64,000 nucleotides of DNA from Cunninghamia lanceolata (taxonomy: Eukaryota; Streptophyta; Pinopsida; Cupressales; Cupressaceae). The notes below the pieces were generated by a model, which ran no database searches, had not been told where the DNA came from, and saw only the letters and a program-made list of their open reading frames with translations. The stretch is taken from assembly GCA_027924645.1 (NCBI GenBank), contig BSBN01001017.1:9264501-9328500 (forward strand). The letters run 5' to 3'. Shown piece by piece: positions 11,218-22,301 of this stretch. The translations under genes were made by a program, and so were the position numbers. Positions within the stretch are counted from its first letter, which is position 1. Every line of letters begins with the position of its first letter.

Positions 11218-11584
11218 TGATCAGTGTGGAATCCAATGCTTGTGTGAAGAGGGGGTGTGCTATACCTTTAATCATTTAGTGTGAATAAGGTTATCAGTAG
11301 TTGGCTTGTGCCCAGGTCTTAAATCTTAATTAAGTGTTTAGATATTTAAGTCATCTTAGGCGTTATATTTAGGTATCTAAGTCAATATGGGTGGTGTCCA
11401 AGGCATAAGTAGGGTACATATAAGAGCTATTAAATAGTTTATTATCATCATATTGTGAATTGTGTTCTTCTTGGAGACTTTTGGAGGTTTTCCCCTTGAA
11501 GTAGCTTAATATTCTCAAGTATTATCAAGTATTTGCAACAAATTTCCTATTATATTCTTCTCTTATGCAAGTTATTTCATTATA
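11218..11584 (+). repeat. 3' LTR of element A
   Basis: Colinear with 4959-5331 (TTTAGTGTG, TTAATTAAGT, GCATAAGTAGGGTA and CCTTGAAGTA blocks). It ends TTTCATTATA, where the 5' copy has TTACA. Confidence 0.78.
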
Positions 11585-11997
11585 GCCAAAAATGTAGATA
11601 CTTTAGATTAAGTGTGGAAAGAAGTGTTATGTCACCATTCTAATAGTGGAAACCATTGTGCCCATGTCTCTTGATTATCTAAATAAAAACATTAGATATA
11701 TTCCTCAAGGAACTTTTTGACCTCTCTATTTTGTCCATCTAATTAGAGATGATATGATGAGCTATGAGCAAGATGAGTTTCTAAATAAGAGTATAAGTGA
11801 GTCTAAATATTACTTATAAATATAGGATCATCATCACTTACTATTACTTTTGGAGTCCCATGCAACTTTTGAGTGGTAGCCATAAGTCTTGTTGCTATAG
11901 TAATTGCTACAAATAGGTGTGATAAAGCACAACAATGTGCATATTTGGTGAGTTGATTCATAACAGCCATGATGACATTGTTTTCCTTTAGACCTAG
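11585..11997 (-). pseudogene. Gypsy integrase core fragment of host element
   Basis: On the minus strand the frame next to 11997 gives NVIMAVMNQLTKYAHCCALSH, then LHGTPKVIVSDDDPIF. These are the strand after the first catalytic Asp and the block around the second catalytic Asp of the DDE core. Further down are SSYHL, DGQNREV and QWFPLLEW, matching the region of the catalytic Glu and beyond. One frameshift and several stops are present. The first-Asp segment (MDFIT) lies beyond element B at 21037-21080. Confidence 0.88.
11993..11997. other. Target-site duplication of element B, left (CCTAG)
   Basis: Matches 21037-21041. Removing the element leaves an uninterrupted host integrase reading across this point. 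Confidence 0.88.
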
Positions 11998-14116
11998 TAT
12001 AACATCGTAAAATGTGCACACCACTATTTTACACCTTGTTTAGCTCCTAGATGGGCTAAATAGTGGCAATGGAGAAAAAACTTGCTGGATGAAAAAGTGC
12101 TAACATTTAGACTAATATTTAGATTTGGATGGAAAGGATGTTAATATTTCTAGCTCAAATATAGATTCCCTCCAAAAATGGCTTAGAATTACCTCATATT
12201 TAGGCACGTGGGAGTCCCAAAACTTGCCAAAGAAACTTGCAAAACCACCCATTTAGTTTTATCTTGAAATTTTCCACAATGTCATCTTTGAAGCTGATAG
12301 ACTTTTTTGTAACTAAATTTAATCAAATGAAAAGGGTTTATAGATGAATCTATTAAGATTCTAAAAATATAATATATGCCTCATTATTTTTTTAATAGAT
12401 AATTATTATTAATTTTCTACATACACTATGTCTGATTTCTAATAGATATACATATTGAAAAACATCCATAACTTTCAACATATTAATCCTTTTTTAAATC
12501 CAAAAGATGTGTCACATTCTAGGATTTATTGGGTATACATTAAAATTTAAAATTTTTGAGTTTCATATATTTTTGACCAAATTAGGTTGGCTGGAAAATT
12601 AATTTTTAATATTTTAAAAAAGTCACAGTAAAAAATCCATAAATAATTATTTATTTAAATTAAAAATTACAAAAAATATGCATCACATCCACCCATGTTT
12701 CATTTACTTAAATCCAAATCATGGAGGAAAAATATTATCTTTTTCTCATACTTAGGTTGGCCGGAATGACACCTACTTTTTACATTTTTCTAAAAATTTT
12801 AGTAGTGCTTCATTGAAATATCCAATTTTTACCAAACTATTTTTAAAATTTTCAAAAAGAAAAGTAGTAGCCCATAAACTATAGTCAAGTTATAACAACT
12901 TTTATTACTACCTTATTTCTAGATTGTGTAGACAACTCATTCAATTTTTGACATGAAGTTACTTAAGTCTATTTTTCACTTTTACATTGCCACTTAGGGG
13001 TAGTGTTTGGCCCATCATGATCCTGCACTCACCTGTGTAATACTTTATCTCGATGCATGAAACCTGGAGAAGAACTTTAAGGATGGGATAAGAAGACTTT
13101 AAGTGTTCCTTTTCAGGAGTTAAGTGGCTAAAGGCCTAGGAAGCCCAAGTGCCTTGGGCCCTCCTTTAGCCCCACCTATAATTTGTGCCTTGTTGACTTG
13201 GGCCCTCTAAGACATTCCTAATGTCAGCCTTATGTGGTTTAACTCCCTAGAAATCAATGGGAATGCATATAAAAGTAAGTTAATACATTCATTTGTGTAT
13301 CTCTAATCTCTCCAACTCTATCTAGCGAATATTGGAACTCTAGCTCTCTTTCTCTCTATATATCATAATCTCTATTATAGATTATTGATGCAACACTAAC
13401 ATATTGCGGGTCTTGTGAAGATATTTGGAGGCTACACCAACTTCTTGAGTCATGTTGTGACATCACCTACAAGCATACAAAGGTTTCCATGCTCATGGTG
13501 ACTTCTTGAATCCTTCATGCTTTGTGTTAGCATTCCATTCTACTTCGGATTTGTGTCTACCCTCCTAGGGCATGCACTCTTTATCAATCATCTTTGATAT
13601 TGTGGAGGTGGGAACACCATTCATGGGGCTTGACTGAGGCAAGATCCCAAATAGTACCCAACATTTTCCCTCTTTTCTTGTGTGTAGGTTAGACATACAT
13701 GTTTTGGAAGGTGGCATCTGGGAAGAAGGATAAGCTTGATGGTACAGACCTGACAGAGAAAATAGTTTTTGAAAACCATGATTTGGGACCAAGGCACCCA
13801 AGCTCCCTTATCCTAGGAATTATAACCTCTAATAAAATTTTCCAAGTTGTTCATTGTCCTCTATTGTTCCTTTGGCTGCTGGGTTTCAGGTATCGATAGT
13901 TTGTTTCACTCAAATCTTTGTTAACTAGGGTCACACACCTTAACTCTAGCTTGATTAATTGGATTTGGTTAATTGCTTCTCTATACAAAAAAAGGGTAGA
14001 ATCCTTGTAGTTTATCTCTCCTTCTTTGGTAGAAGCCAAGCTCTATTTGTGTCCAAATGTTTTGTAAAGGAGGGTTTGACCTATCCATTGAGCTAGTCTC
14101 TCTTTTCTACATTACA
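11998..14116 (+). repeat. 5' LTR of element B (with insert)
   Basis: It starts TATAACATCG (the canonical TG mutated to TA) and ends TACATTACA. It matches 19842-21036 except for the insert near 12062-12994. The proximal motif GCATCGTAAA-like is shared with element C's LTR. Confidence 0.85.
12062..12994. mobile_element. TIR-bearing insert, probable non-autonomous DNA transposon
   Basis: About 930 bp present in the 5' LTR but absent from the 3' LTR. The ends are inverted: AGTGGCAATG at 12062-12071 and CATTGCCACT at 12985-12994. The interior is AT-rich with no open frame. The flanking TAA/TTA-like bases could be a 3-bp duplication, but I cannot set the family. The LTR sequence right of the insert is poorly matched for about 40 bp. 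Confidence 0.6.
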
Positions 14117-15314
14117 TTTTGGTGAACCCGTTGATTATTGCACTTTGGCATTCTTATTACATCATATATGAGCTATTTCCTGCACTATATATGTTTATAT
14201 TCCATTCATTCATCATTTTGCATGGTTACATGGCTTATTTCATTGTTAGGGTTTGAAAACACCTCACATTTTTGGAAAATCTAGCTAATCTTCAACCTAG
14301 GGTTTGTAGATTAGTGTATTGTATCAGATCTTGTTACACTATTCAATTAATTAAAGTTTTTTAAGATTCTTTACCTTATCATATTTTCTGTTGTAAATCT
14401 TATCTTCCATATTTGCATTGAAAAAAGTGAAAAAATAAAGCATTTTAGGCTTGTAAAAAAACATATTTGTGCATTGTTTTCATTGCATATGTTGTAGACC
14501 ATCATTGAAAAGTTTAAATCTCTGATTTATACATCAGATATGAGTCATATTGAAGTATATATTCATTTCATGGTGTTGTATCTTGCATTTGAAGCTGCCA
14601 TTTGCTAGGGTTTTGTTGAAAAACTTGCATTTTTGAAAACCTAGTCAAATTCAAAAACCTAGGGTTTATAATTAAAATCTCATTTCAGATTTTTCTATTG
14701 TCATAAACATTTCAAATCTGATATTTAATTTCTATACCATTTCATCAATTTCATTTGAATTCAAAAATAAGGCTTGCATTGAAAATTTTGGTCTAGAAGT
14801 AAGCATTTAAGACCTAAGGTTTGATGGTAAAACCCTAGCTAGTTTTGCATTTAGTGCATCCTTATCAAAGAAAAGTGTTGTAAGTATTTGTGGAATTTAA
14901 GTGGATACATTATTTAGATACTTATTTTGCACATACTTCACATCCTACATTTGCAAGACTTAGTTGTTGTGGTTACCAAGAATATCATAATGTTTGGAAG
15001 ACCCTGCTTCTCTTGCACTTGTAGGTCTCTAATTGCAATCTCATTTTCATATTTGTAGTCCTTGATTAATGCATAGCTCTGATTGTACATTGTTGTTCCA
15101 TATAATATTCAATAGACAAGTCATATCATCATGTCTTATTCTTTGGTATCTTTGCATGCATATATCAAAGATTTTGTTCAACTTTTTACAAATTCATTAA
15201 TATGCATCCTTATGTTTTGAGTCATATAGCATCCATGCATGATAATGATATATTTAAATTATCTTCATTTGAAATCCTTGATTATGTATCTAATTTCTAA
15301 ACTTCACAACTCTC
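14117..15314 (+). other. Leader of element B, non-coding
   Basis: Begins TTTTGGTGAACCCGTTG, which may be the primer binding site (TGGTGAACCCG), though I cannot name the tRNA. Two diverged copies of a block containing AACCTAGGGTTT sit near 14300 and 14655. No frame of note. Confidence 0.45.
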
Positions 15315-16348
15315 ATGAATGAGTATCCTTCAATATTAAAGGACTTTTCTAATTTCATCTCCATGAATTGTCATGAGAAAGATGATGGTGATAACTCTTC
15401 CTCTATTGCTACTACGAGTCATAATAATTCCATGTTTATTCCCATGGATCTACTCTCTAATACATGTGATGGTGACCTAGCTTTGTCTATTTCACCCTAG
15501 ATGATTTAGATCCCTCTCCCAAAGTTGTTCCCACTTGTGAGGACATTTTGGTGCAAGAGGATGAAATCATTGATGCATTCCTTAACATCACCCTACCCTC
15601 TCTCCATTCCAGTGCTCTCCCTTTAAAATATGAAGCATTATTGGATGAAGATCCTCCTCTCATGAAAGATCCTCCCTAGGAAGATAATTAGCATTCATCT
15701 AATAATTTTAAACCTCCTATCTCTAACATAGTACATGAGGTTTCTATGGCTCATCCTATGGATCTTCCACCTTTGATTGAGTATCCAAGTACCTTGGATA
15801 TCACTAAGGAAGTGGAGACCCTTGATCTTCCAACTTTGATTGAATGTTCAAGCACCTTGGATTTCACTAAGGATGTGAAGACCATGGATATCTCTCCTTT
15901 GGTTGCATGTTCAAATCCATTAGACATAACTAAAGATACAATCATCAATAATTCTCTGAAGAACACTTTACCCTCCCTTCATTCCAATGCTCTCCCTTCA
16001 AAATATGGTGCATTAGTGGATGAAGAGAGGTCTCTCACATTCAATCCCTTGGGGATGGATGTTGAGCTTAATCATAACGAAAACAATCTTGATTCAATAA
16101 TTATTAATAGACTTATTCTACCCACTAAGGGGATAGTGAATAAGTGTACTCATGTTCCTAAAATCATTGTGTATGAAGCACCTAATACATCTCCTCAATT
16201 CAAACTGGTGATTACGATTCAAGGTGATCCAACACCACCTCAACCTCTAGGCTATTATCTCAATTTTGCAAAACAAATGTCTCAAAGAAATCAAGGTGTT
16301 CAAAGTATGTCACAACTATCCCATTATGATGCAGTCGCTCACACATAA
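15315..16348 (+). pseudogene. Element B acidic, repeat-containing ORF
   Basis: The first stretch starts at ATG 15315 (MNEYPSILKDFSNFISMN) and stops at 15498. The frame at 15746-16348 (200 codons) contains a protein-level repeat of about 26 residues, seen three times: PPLIEYPSTLDITKEVE, PTLIECSSTLDFTKDVK and SPLVACSNPLDITKDT. A shorter copy of the NTLPSLHSNALP motif also lies upstream near 15590. Composition is acidic and Ser/Thr-rich, with no standard gag core or zinc knuckle. By position it replaces gag. Function unknown. Confidence 0.6.
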
Positions 16349-16387
16349 AACACCTAGAATAACAAATAAAATAAGAAAGCACTGAGT

Positions 16388-17216
16388 GTGCACATCTCTT
16401 TTCCACCTTCTCAACCTATCCTACCTCAAGCACCTCATATTCCTACTCATATTGTTAAAGAATATGATCTTGTTGAGCAGCTCAGCACTACTTCGGCTAA
16501 GATCTTTCTATGGGATTTAATACAAACATCGCCTGCATACCATGACATGCTCCATGAGGATCTACAAAAGGTGAGTGTTCCACCCATTAGACTAAATGCT
16601 GTAGCATCTTTGTTAGAGTGTATGCAAGTAGCAGCATCTGATATAACATTCCAACAACATGAGTTACCTCCCATAGAAGTTCAAAACCAAAATGAGCCTC
16701 TTATGATATTTGTGTTCTTCAATAAGAAAAGGATAAGATGCACTATGATTGATGGTGGATTAGGTCTTAATTTTTGTGGAATAGATTTTTTACATAAACT
16801 CAATATTGGTACATCTTTAATTCAACTGGATGATAAACTCAAAATTCATGGCTTTGATAATGTTGGTAGGCAATCATAAGGTACTATTACCTTACCTCTT
16901 AGGACTAGACCTAAGACATTTCCTACCCTTATTCATGTCATGCATAATTCTCTATCATACAATCTTCTTCTTGGTAGACTGAGGATTCATGCCATGGAAG
17001 TTCCATCTACCCTTCATCGTTCAGTAAAATTTATCTTTGAAAACAAAGTACATACAATTGAAGCCGATCTGACTTTGGATAGTTTCTTGAAAGTAGAAGC
17101 GAGACATCAAACTCCTTTGAGTAGTTTGATCCCTTCTTCAATACTGCCCTTCACTGCTAACAACAGTTTTGGTCAAGATAGTGTTGGTCCTTCGAATGCA
17201 TTTTTTAGTGATGATT
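16388..17216 (+). pseudogene. Element B retropepsin-like protease region
   Basis: The frame 16388-16879 holds KKRIRCTMIDGGLGLNFCG. This fits the aspartic protease active-site block of Tat-like elements, but the motif is Asp-Gly-Gly rather than Asp-Ser/Thr-Gly. One stop (16877-16879) separates it from 16880-17216. There TLPLRTRPKTFPTLIHVM and YNLLLGRLRIHAMEVPSTLH match the flap-to-C-terminal part (LLGR block, then a WIHxMxAVPST-type block). The upstream part (about residues 20-110) resembles the linker ahead of the protease in this lineage. The product would cleave the Gag polyprotein; with the stop it is probably inactive. Confidence 0.78.
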
Positions 17217-17283
17217 AGGATTTGTTAGATTTTACACCCACCTTTGCAGGTGAATATAAAATCTCACCTCCACACTCAAAACC

Positions 17284-18003
17284 TTGAAGGTAATTACAAT
17301 TTCCTCAATACAATCTCATACTCCTACAAAGCTTAAACTTAAATTTAATGATGATGGAACCTTTAAGATAGATGAAGATCTGCCATCCCCTACAAAAATG
17401 GTGGCCATTTGTGATAAAGTATCATCTCAATCGAATGAATCATCTAATTCTAATGCATGTCTTGGTAGTGATGAGGTTTCTTTAGATTTCAACCCCCATG
17501 GGCCTACTGAAATGAAAGTTGACCCTCCTCACCATGACAAAAATAATGATCCTTCTTCTTCAACATATAACCACACACATAAAGTCAACAAAGCTTGCCA
17601 TATGACCTCTCTTCATCCTTCGGTATTTGAGAAGCGTTATGGATGTGGATTCAAAATTCTTTCAAAAGAAGGATACAATGGAAATGGGTTAGGATGTAAA
17701 GAACAAGTAATTAAGGAACCCGTGGAACCTAACCCACACTTGTCTAAGGTAGGTTTAGGTTTCCAGCCTTCTCCTACTTTCTCTCCACCATGTTCACAAC
17801 AAAAAGGTTTACTTCCTACTCCTCCTACATCTTCTCTTTTATCTCAACAAGAGTGTATTTTGTTGAGTCTACTTAAAGACCACTTAATCACTCTTCCTCC
17901 TCTGAAACACAAAAAGAGTCAACATAATCATTCAACACATTATTGTGCATATCATCAAGCACTTGGCCATTCCACTAATGAATGTCGAGTCTTGAATAGA
18001 TAA
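17284..18003 (+). pseudogene. Element B G-patch and zinc-knuckle segment
   Basis: 239 codons in the post-protease position. Residues about 115-160 read FEKRYGCGFKILSKEGY, then NGNGLGCKEQVI, then KVGLGF. The spacing of conserved Gly (GFxIL...GY..GxGLG....GLGF) is that of a G-patch, an RNA-binding or helicase-activating motif. The C-terminus has YCAYHQALGHSTNECR, a C-x2-H-x4/5-H-x4-C knuckle like those of Tat-lineage Gag, here downstream of protease. The middle is Ser/Pro-rich (PSPTFSPPCSQQ). A few codons later another frame continues to PRAPCPPS...EDDLL (to about 18120), a tail also recognisable in element C. No polymerase follows. Confidence 0.68.
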
Positions 18004-18581
18004 ATTCAACAACTTTGAACAAGGTTTGGCTCTAGCACTTCTCACCATGCTTGATGTAGTCCCTAGAGCACCTTGTCCTCCTTCCATTTTTATAATCAAT
18101 TTGGGGGAGGATGATTTGTTGTAGGCTGACTCACAAGAGTGGTCCCCTTTTCTCATTTGTGTTATATTTGTGCTAATGTGATCCCCATATTGTGATATGA
18201 TTTGTTGGTTCTCCCTTGACACCCTTGTTAGCACAAAGGTACAAGGAGTTAGAACGCATTGTGTCATTCTTCTATATGTATCTTCATTCTTCTATATGTT
18301 GTGTGTAATTTCATTATTTTCTCTTGGATGATTTAGCATCCTTTCATGTTGATTTAATTCATGTGTATGTGATCTTTCTTTTGTCTATGTGGTACCTTTT
18401 AGCAATGCTCGACATCATACCATGACTACACAAGCCATTATGTATTATTCCTATAATCATCACCTTGGTTTGCTCATTCTGGGTGCAACCCCTTGTTGTG
18501 ATGTAGCTTTTGGAATACACATATTATTTTAGCATGTGCTTTTAAAAATCTCTTGTGCTCGTCTTATGTTTCTTTCTCACT

Positions 18582-18633
18582 CCACCTTAAAGGTAATTGT
18601 TCCCCATTGGTGTTAGCAATCATTTTAAGGTGG
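18582..18633 (+). other. Conserved stem-loop in element B 3' region
   Basis: The arms CCACCTTAAA (18582-18591) and TTTTAAGGTGG (about 18623-18633) pair, with weaker pairing inward (GGTAATTG against CAATCA). The loop contains ATTGGTGTTAG. The same structure with a near-identical loop occurs in element C at 36163-36212, although the surrounding sequence has diverged. Confidence 0.75.
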
Positions 18634-18780
18634 GGTATGTATAGTGATATGCACCTTACCTTCTTCTTGCTATCTAGACATTTTTTTATCATCTTGGTTA
18701 CTACTCTCTTGGAAAGGATTACAGAAATCTTGGAAGCACAATCTTGAGTCATCTTGTTCTCCTAGGTTGAAGCTCCTTTC

Positions 18781-19112
18781 ATGTTTGGGAGGAGGATTGC
18801 GCCACCAACTTGAGCTTGGTGGTAAGGCCATTTCACCTTCTTATTCTACAAGACTTCCCTTGTATGTTTGGGAGAAGGGTTACGCCACCAACTTGAGCTT
18901 GGTAGTAAGGTTGATTCACCTTCTTATTCTGTAAGACTTCCATTGTATGTTTGGGAGAAGGGTTGTACCACCAACTTGAGCTTGGTAGTAAGGTTGCTTC
19001 GCCTTCTTATTCTGCAAGACTTCCCTTATATGTTTGGGAGAAGGGTTGTGCCACCAACTTGAGCCTGATAGTAAGGTCACTTCACCTTCTTATTCTACAG
19101 GACTTTGTGTAA
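18781..19112 (+). repeat. 83-bp minisatellite, four copies, element B
   Basis: Units start at 18781, 18864, 18947 and 19030 with ATGTTTGGGAG. Each contains GCCACCAACTTGAGC and CACCTTCTTATTCT. Short open frames through it are by-products of the period. It begins 147 bp past the stem-loop. Confidence 0.93.
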
Positions 19113-19841
19113 TTCCTCTCATGGGAGGTAGCTTGGTGTTTTCCCTTGAGTGGAAACACTTTGCTTTTAAGATGAGTAATGTGTATGGCATGTTTGTACT
19201 TCTCCTCTTGCTTCTTCTCTTTTCTAACTAACCTCTTATCAGTCTTCTTTATTACATCTTGAAGAATGATGCATAGTGATTGAGACACCTTTTAGATCAA
19301 GGTCTCTCTTGTCATGTTGATTCATGGTCTTTCGTTATGTGTGTTTTGTGTTGCATTTTATGTGTTCTCTATGTATTCTTCCTTGAGTGCTTCATGTGTA
19401 TTCGTTATGTGTATTTCATGTGTGTTCCATGTATACTTTGTTCCTTATATGTGTATGCTTTGTGTATACAATGTGTATTGGGTGTATGCATTGTGATTTC
19501 TCAAGTGTATGCCTTGTGTATGTCTTGTGAATGTTTTGTTTATCTCATGTCTTCTAAATGTTTCATGTATGTCATGTGCCTTATGTGTATGCCAATCATC
19601 ATAGACTCCTAGGATCCTAAGGTTGAGGGCTTGGTTACCCTTCAATCTTGGTGACATTCTATGGATTCTATGATCCTATGTGTTTACAACCTTAGAATCC
19701 TAAGCTTGGGGGCTTAACCACCCCTCAATCTTCATGGCATTCTTTGGAGCTTGTATGTTTGTTGTGTTTAAATTGTGTTTTCTCCATCCTTTAGTATGAG
19801 TTTGAATGTAAGTTTGTACCCACACTAAAGTGGGGGATAAA
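19113..19841 (+). other. 3' untranslated region of element B
   Basis: T/G-rich cryptic repeats of the type CATGTGTATG run from about 19330 to 19600. Two CTTAGAATCCTAAG-like blocks follow, and the region ends at CTAAAGTGGGGGATAAA, which is the polypurine tract (GTGGGGGATAAA). No believable gene. Confidence 0.65.
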
Positions 19842-21036
19842 TGTAAAAAATGTGCACACTACTATTTTACACCTTGTTTAGCTCCTAGATGGGCCTCAAA
19901 TATTTCCCCTTGTTTCCTAGGACCTATTTTAGCACCTTTTTAAGCATTAAGTGTGTAATACTTGATCCTGATGCACAAAACCTAGAGAAGAACTATAAGG
20001 TTAGGCTAAGAAGACTTTAAGTGCCCCTTTTCAAGAGTTAAGTGGCTAAAGGATCAGGGTACCCAAGCGCCCTAGGCCCTCCTTTAGCCCTGCCTAAAAT
20101 TTGTACCTTGTCAGCTTGGGCCCTCTAAGACATTCCTAATGTCACCCTTATGTGGTTTAATTCCTCAAAAATTGATGGGAATGCATATAAAAGTAAGTTA
20201 ATAAATTCATTTGTGTATCTCTAATCTCTCTAACTCTATCTAGAAAATATTGGCACTCTAGCTCTCTTTCTCTCTCTATATCATACTCTCTATTATATAT
20301 TATTACTATGGCACTAACATATTGTAGGTCTTGTGAATATCTTTGGAGGCTACACCAACATCTTGAGTTAAGTTGTGACACTGTCTACAAGCATACAAGG
20401 GTTTCCATGCTAATGGTGACTTCTTTCCTTTATGCTTTGTGTTAGCATTCCATTCTACTTTGGATTTGCTTATGCCCTCCTAGAACATGCACTCTTTATC
20501 AATCATCTTTTCTATTGTGGAGGTAGGAACACCATTCACAGGGTTTGAATGAGGCAAGCTCCTAAACAAAACCCAACACTTTCCCTCTTTTCATGTGTGC
20601 AGGTCAAATGGATAGGTTTCAGAAGGTGGCATCTGAGAAGAAGGATAAGCTTGATGGTACAGACCTAACAGAGAAAATAGTATCTAGAAACCCTAATTTG
20701 GGACCAGGGTGCCCAAGTACCCTTGTCCTAGGCATTCTAACCTCTAGGAAAAGTTTCTAAGTTGTTCATTATCCCCTGTTGTTCCTTTGGCTGTTGGGTT
20801 TTAGGTATCAACAATCTGTTTCACTTAGATCTTTGCTAACTAGGGTTACATGCCTTAACTCTAGCTTGAATGATTGTATTTGGTTAATTTCTTTGCTATA
20901 CAACAAAAGGGTAGAATCCCTGTAGTTTGTCTCTCCTTATTGGGTAGAAGCCAAGCTCAATTTGTGTCCCAATGTTTTTTAGAAGAGGGTTTGACCTAGT
21001 TTGATCCATTGAGCTAGTCTCTCTTTCTACATTACA
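19842..21036 (+). repeat. 3' LTR of element B
   Basis: Begins TGTAAAAAATGTGCACAC after the polypurine tract and ends CTACATTACA. It contains the TTCATGTGTGCAG tract at about 20592-20604, a Py-rich run ending in AG that is shared with element C's LTR. Confidence 0.88.
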
Positions 21037-21041
21037 CCTAG
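21037..21041. other. Target-site duplication of element B, right (CCTAG)
   Basis: Matches 11993-11997. Confidence 0.88.
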
Positions 21042-21270
21042 GCAACCTAGTAATAAAATCCATGGATACCTCCTCCCACCTCTTTCTTGGAATAGATAAG
21101 TATTTTAGAATAACTAGATTCTTACTTATTTCTCAATTATTTTGTTGGCATACCATGCATTCTACCACAAATTTCTAGACATCCCCTTTGAGCCCATCCC
21201 AAAAAAAATCTGGCTTGATTTTAGAAGTCTTCAAGAATCCAAGGTTCTGGATTCCTTGAGCTTCTCAAAT
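21037..21270 (-). pseudogene. Host gypsy integrase zinc-binding region
   Basis: On the minus strand, FVVECMVCQQN-like coding (the CxxC of the HHCC domain) precedes MDFITRLPRSK, the block with the first catalytic Asp, which runs up to the insertion point. Upstream, the histidine half is only weakly visible. Confidence 0.8.
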
Positions 21271-21990
21271 GCCTTGGTGGCCACCTGATTCCAAAGTAAG
21301 GAGTCCTCCTTCAATAAAATTATGAGTAGTACTACTATGCTACCATAATTTTGTATAAATTGATGATATTAATCAATAATCCATAAGAAAACCTATATGT
21401 TCTTAAGGGTTCTAGGAATTTTCCATTCTATTATGGCCTTGATGAACTATGATGATCCACCTTGGCTCCCTCATGTGAATCAATATGACCTAGGTACTCC
21501 ACCTCTTTCACTCCAAAAACACACTTGGATGGTTAAGCATAAAGATAATGCTATTCAAGAATGTCCAAAACCTAGTTCACATGTTTCAAGTGTTCCTCCC
21601 AAGTTTTTCTATAGAAATCACTTGAAGATAGAGTTCATCAAACTTTGAAATATATATGGTGCATTTTTTAGGCCAAAAGGATCACTAAAAATTCATAGTG
21701 ACCCTTATGGGTTTGGAAAGCTAATTTATCTACATCCTCGTCTCTAATTATGATTTGTTGACGACCAAAAAAATATCTTATGGTAAAATAAACAACACCA
21801 TTTCTAAAGATCATCTAAAAAATCATCGATTACTAGAATTAGAAACTTGTCCTTTATGGTGTATTTGTTGAGCTCTCTATATTCAGGACACATCCACCAA
21901 GTGTCATCTTTCTTGTGTATCATTACCACTAGAGAAGATTAAGCACTTTGACTATTCCTAATAATACTTGCCTCTAACATCTCTTATACT
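21270..21990 (-). pseudogene. Host gypsy reverse transcriptase, broken
   Basis: The minus strand near 21840-21960 reads VVMIHKKDDTWWMCPEYREL, the RT block with the conserved KKDGxWRxCxDYRxLN pattern. Near 21440-21520 it reads GVKEVEYLGHIDSHEG, the thumb/connection block (YLGHxxS). Near 21250-21310, KKDSLLWNQVATKAFEKLKE marks the RT-RNase H connection. Beyond this the frame jumps almost directly to the integrase zinc-binding region, so RNase H proper is deleted. Stops and frameshifts throughout. Confidence 0.85.
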
Positions 21991-22301
21991 ATCTTGATCT
22001 CAATTTTCTATGCATATGGGTACCTATAGAGCCTAATGTTGGGTAGTTGGCTCTCTAATACTTGTTGAATGGCATGATCATGATCTCTTTTGGAAGGAAA
22101 TACTTTTGAAATATTTTAAAAATATACTAAGTACTTATCTACAACTACTTGTAGATCTAACAATATAGGAGTCTTTGAAGTTAATGTTCGTCTAATGGAA
22201 ATAATTAGGCCACAAACCCATCTTCCACCTTGTTAAGCATCTTTTGAATTTGATGGGAGCTTACTATCTATGGATACAAGTTTCTATAGAAACTTATTAG
22301 T

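Larger units (their letters stand above)
4957..11584 (+). mobile_element. Element A: plus-strand gypsy gag/protease derivative
   Basis: LTRs lie at 4959-5331 and 11218-11584 (about 370 bp) and share a colinear block around TTATCATCATATTGTGAATT. A primer binding site TGGTATTAGAG lies at 5334-5344. Coding stops after a broken protease near 9.95 kb; no RT, RNase H or integrase is found before the 3' LTR. The element interrupts the host integrase frame, which resumes on either side. Flanking pentamers GAAAA (4952-4956) and GCCAA (11585-11589) may be a decayed target duplication. A 2.7-kb solo LTR sits inside the protease. Confidence 0.82.
11998..21036 (+). mobile_element. Element B: non-autonomous Tat/Ogre-like gypsy element
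   Basis: LTRs at 11998-14116 and 19842-21036 are about 1.19 kb once a 933-bp insert in the 5' copy is discounted. The target duplication is CCTAG. The internal region (about 5.7 kb) encodes an acidic leader protein, a retropepsin and a G-patch/zinc-knuckle segment. No RT, RNase H or integrase is visible from 18003 to the 3' LTR. That tail instead holds a stem-loop, an 83-bp minisatellite and a TG-rich tract. A minisatellite in the 3' untranslated region is a known trait of Tat/Ogre elements, and the protease resembles that lineage. Element C (30620-38140) is a distant relative with the same plan. Confidence 0.88.

Noticed and set aside
15751..15966. Minus-strand 71-codon frame opposite element B's acidic ORF
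   Set aside because: It is the antisense shadow of the repeated plus-strand coding sequence.
18781..19112. CRISPR-like array
   Set aside because: Repeats are contiguous 83-bp units without spacers, inside a plant retroelement; it is a minisatellite. The same holds for 8970-9121 and 48718-48888.
19280..19612. 110-codon Cys/Val/Tyr-rich frame that looks membrane-like
   Set aside because: It is produced by the TG-rich cryptic repeat (CATGTGTATG) in element B's 3' region. Overlapping frames on both strands are similarly long.
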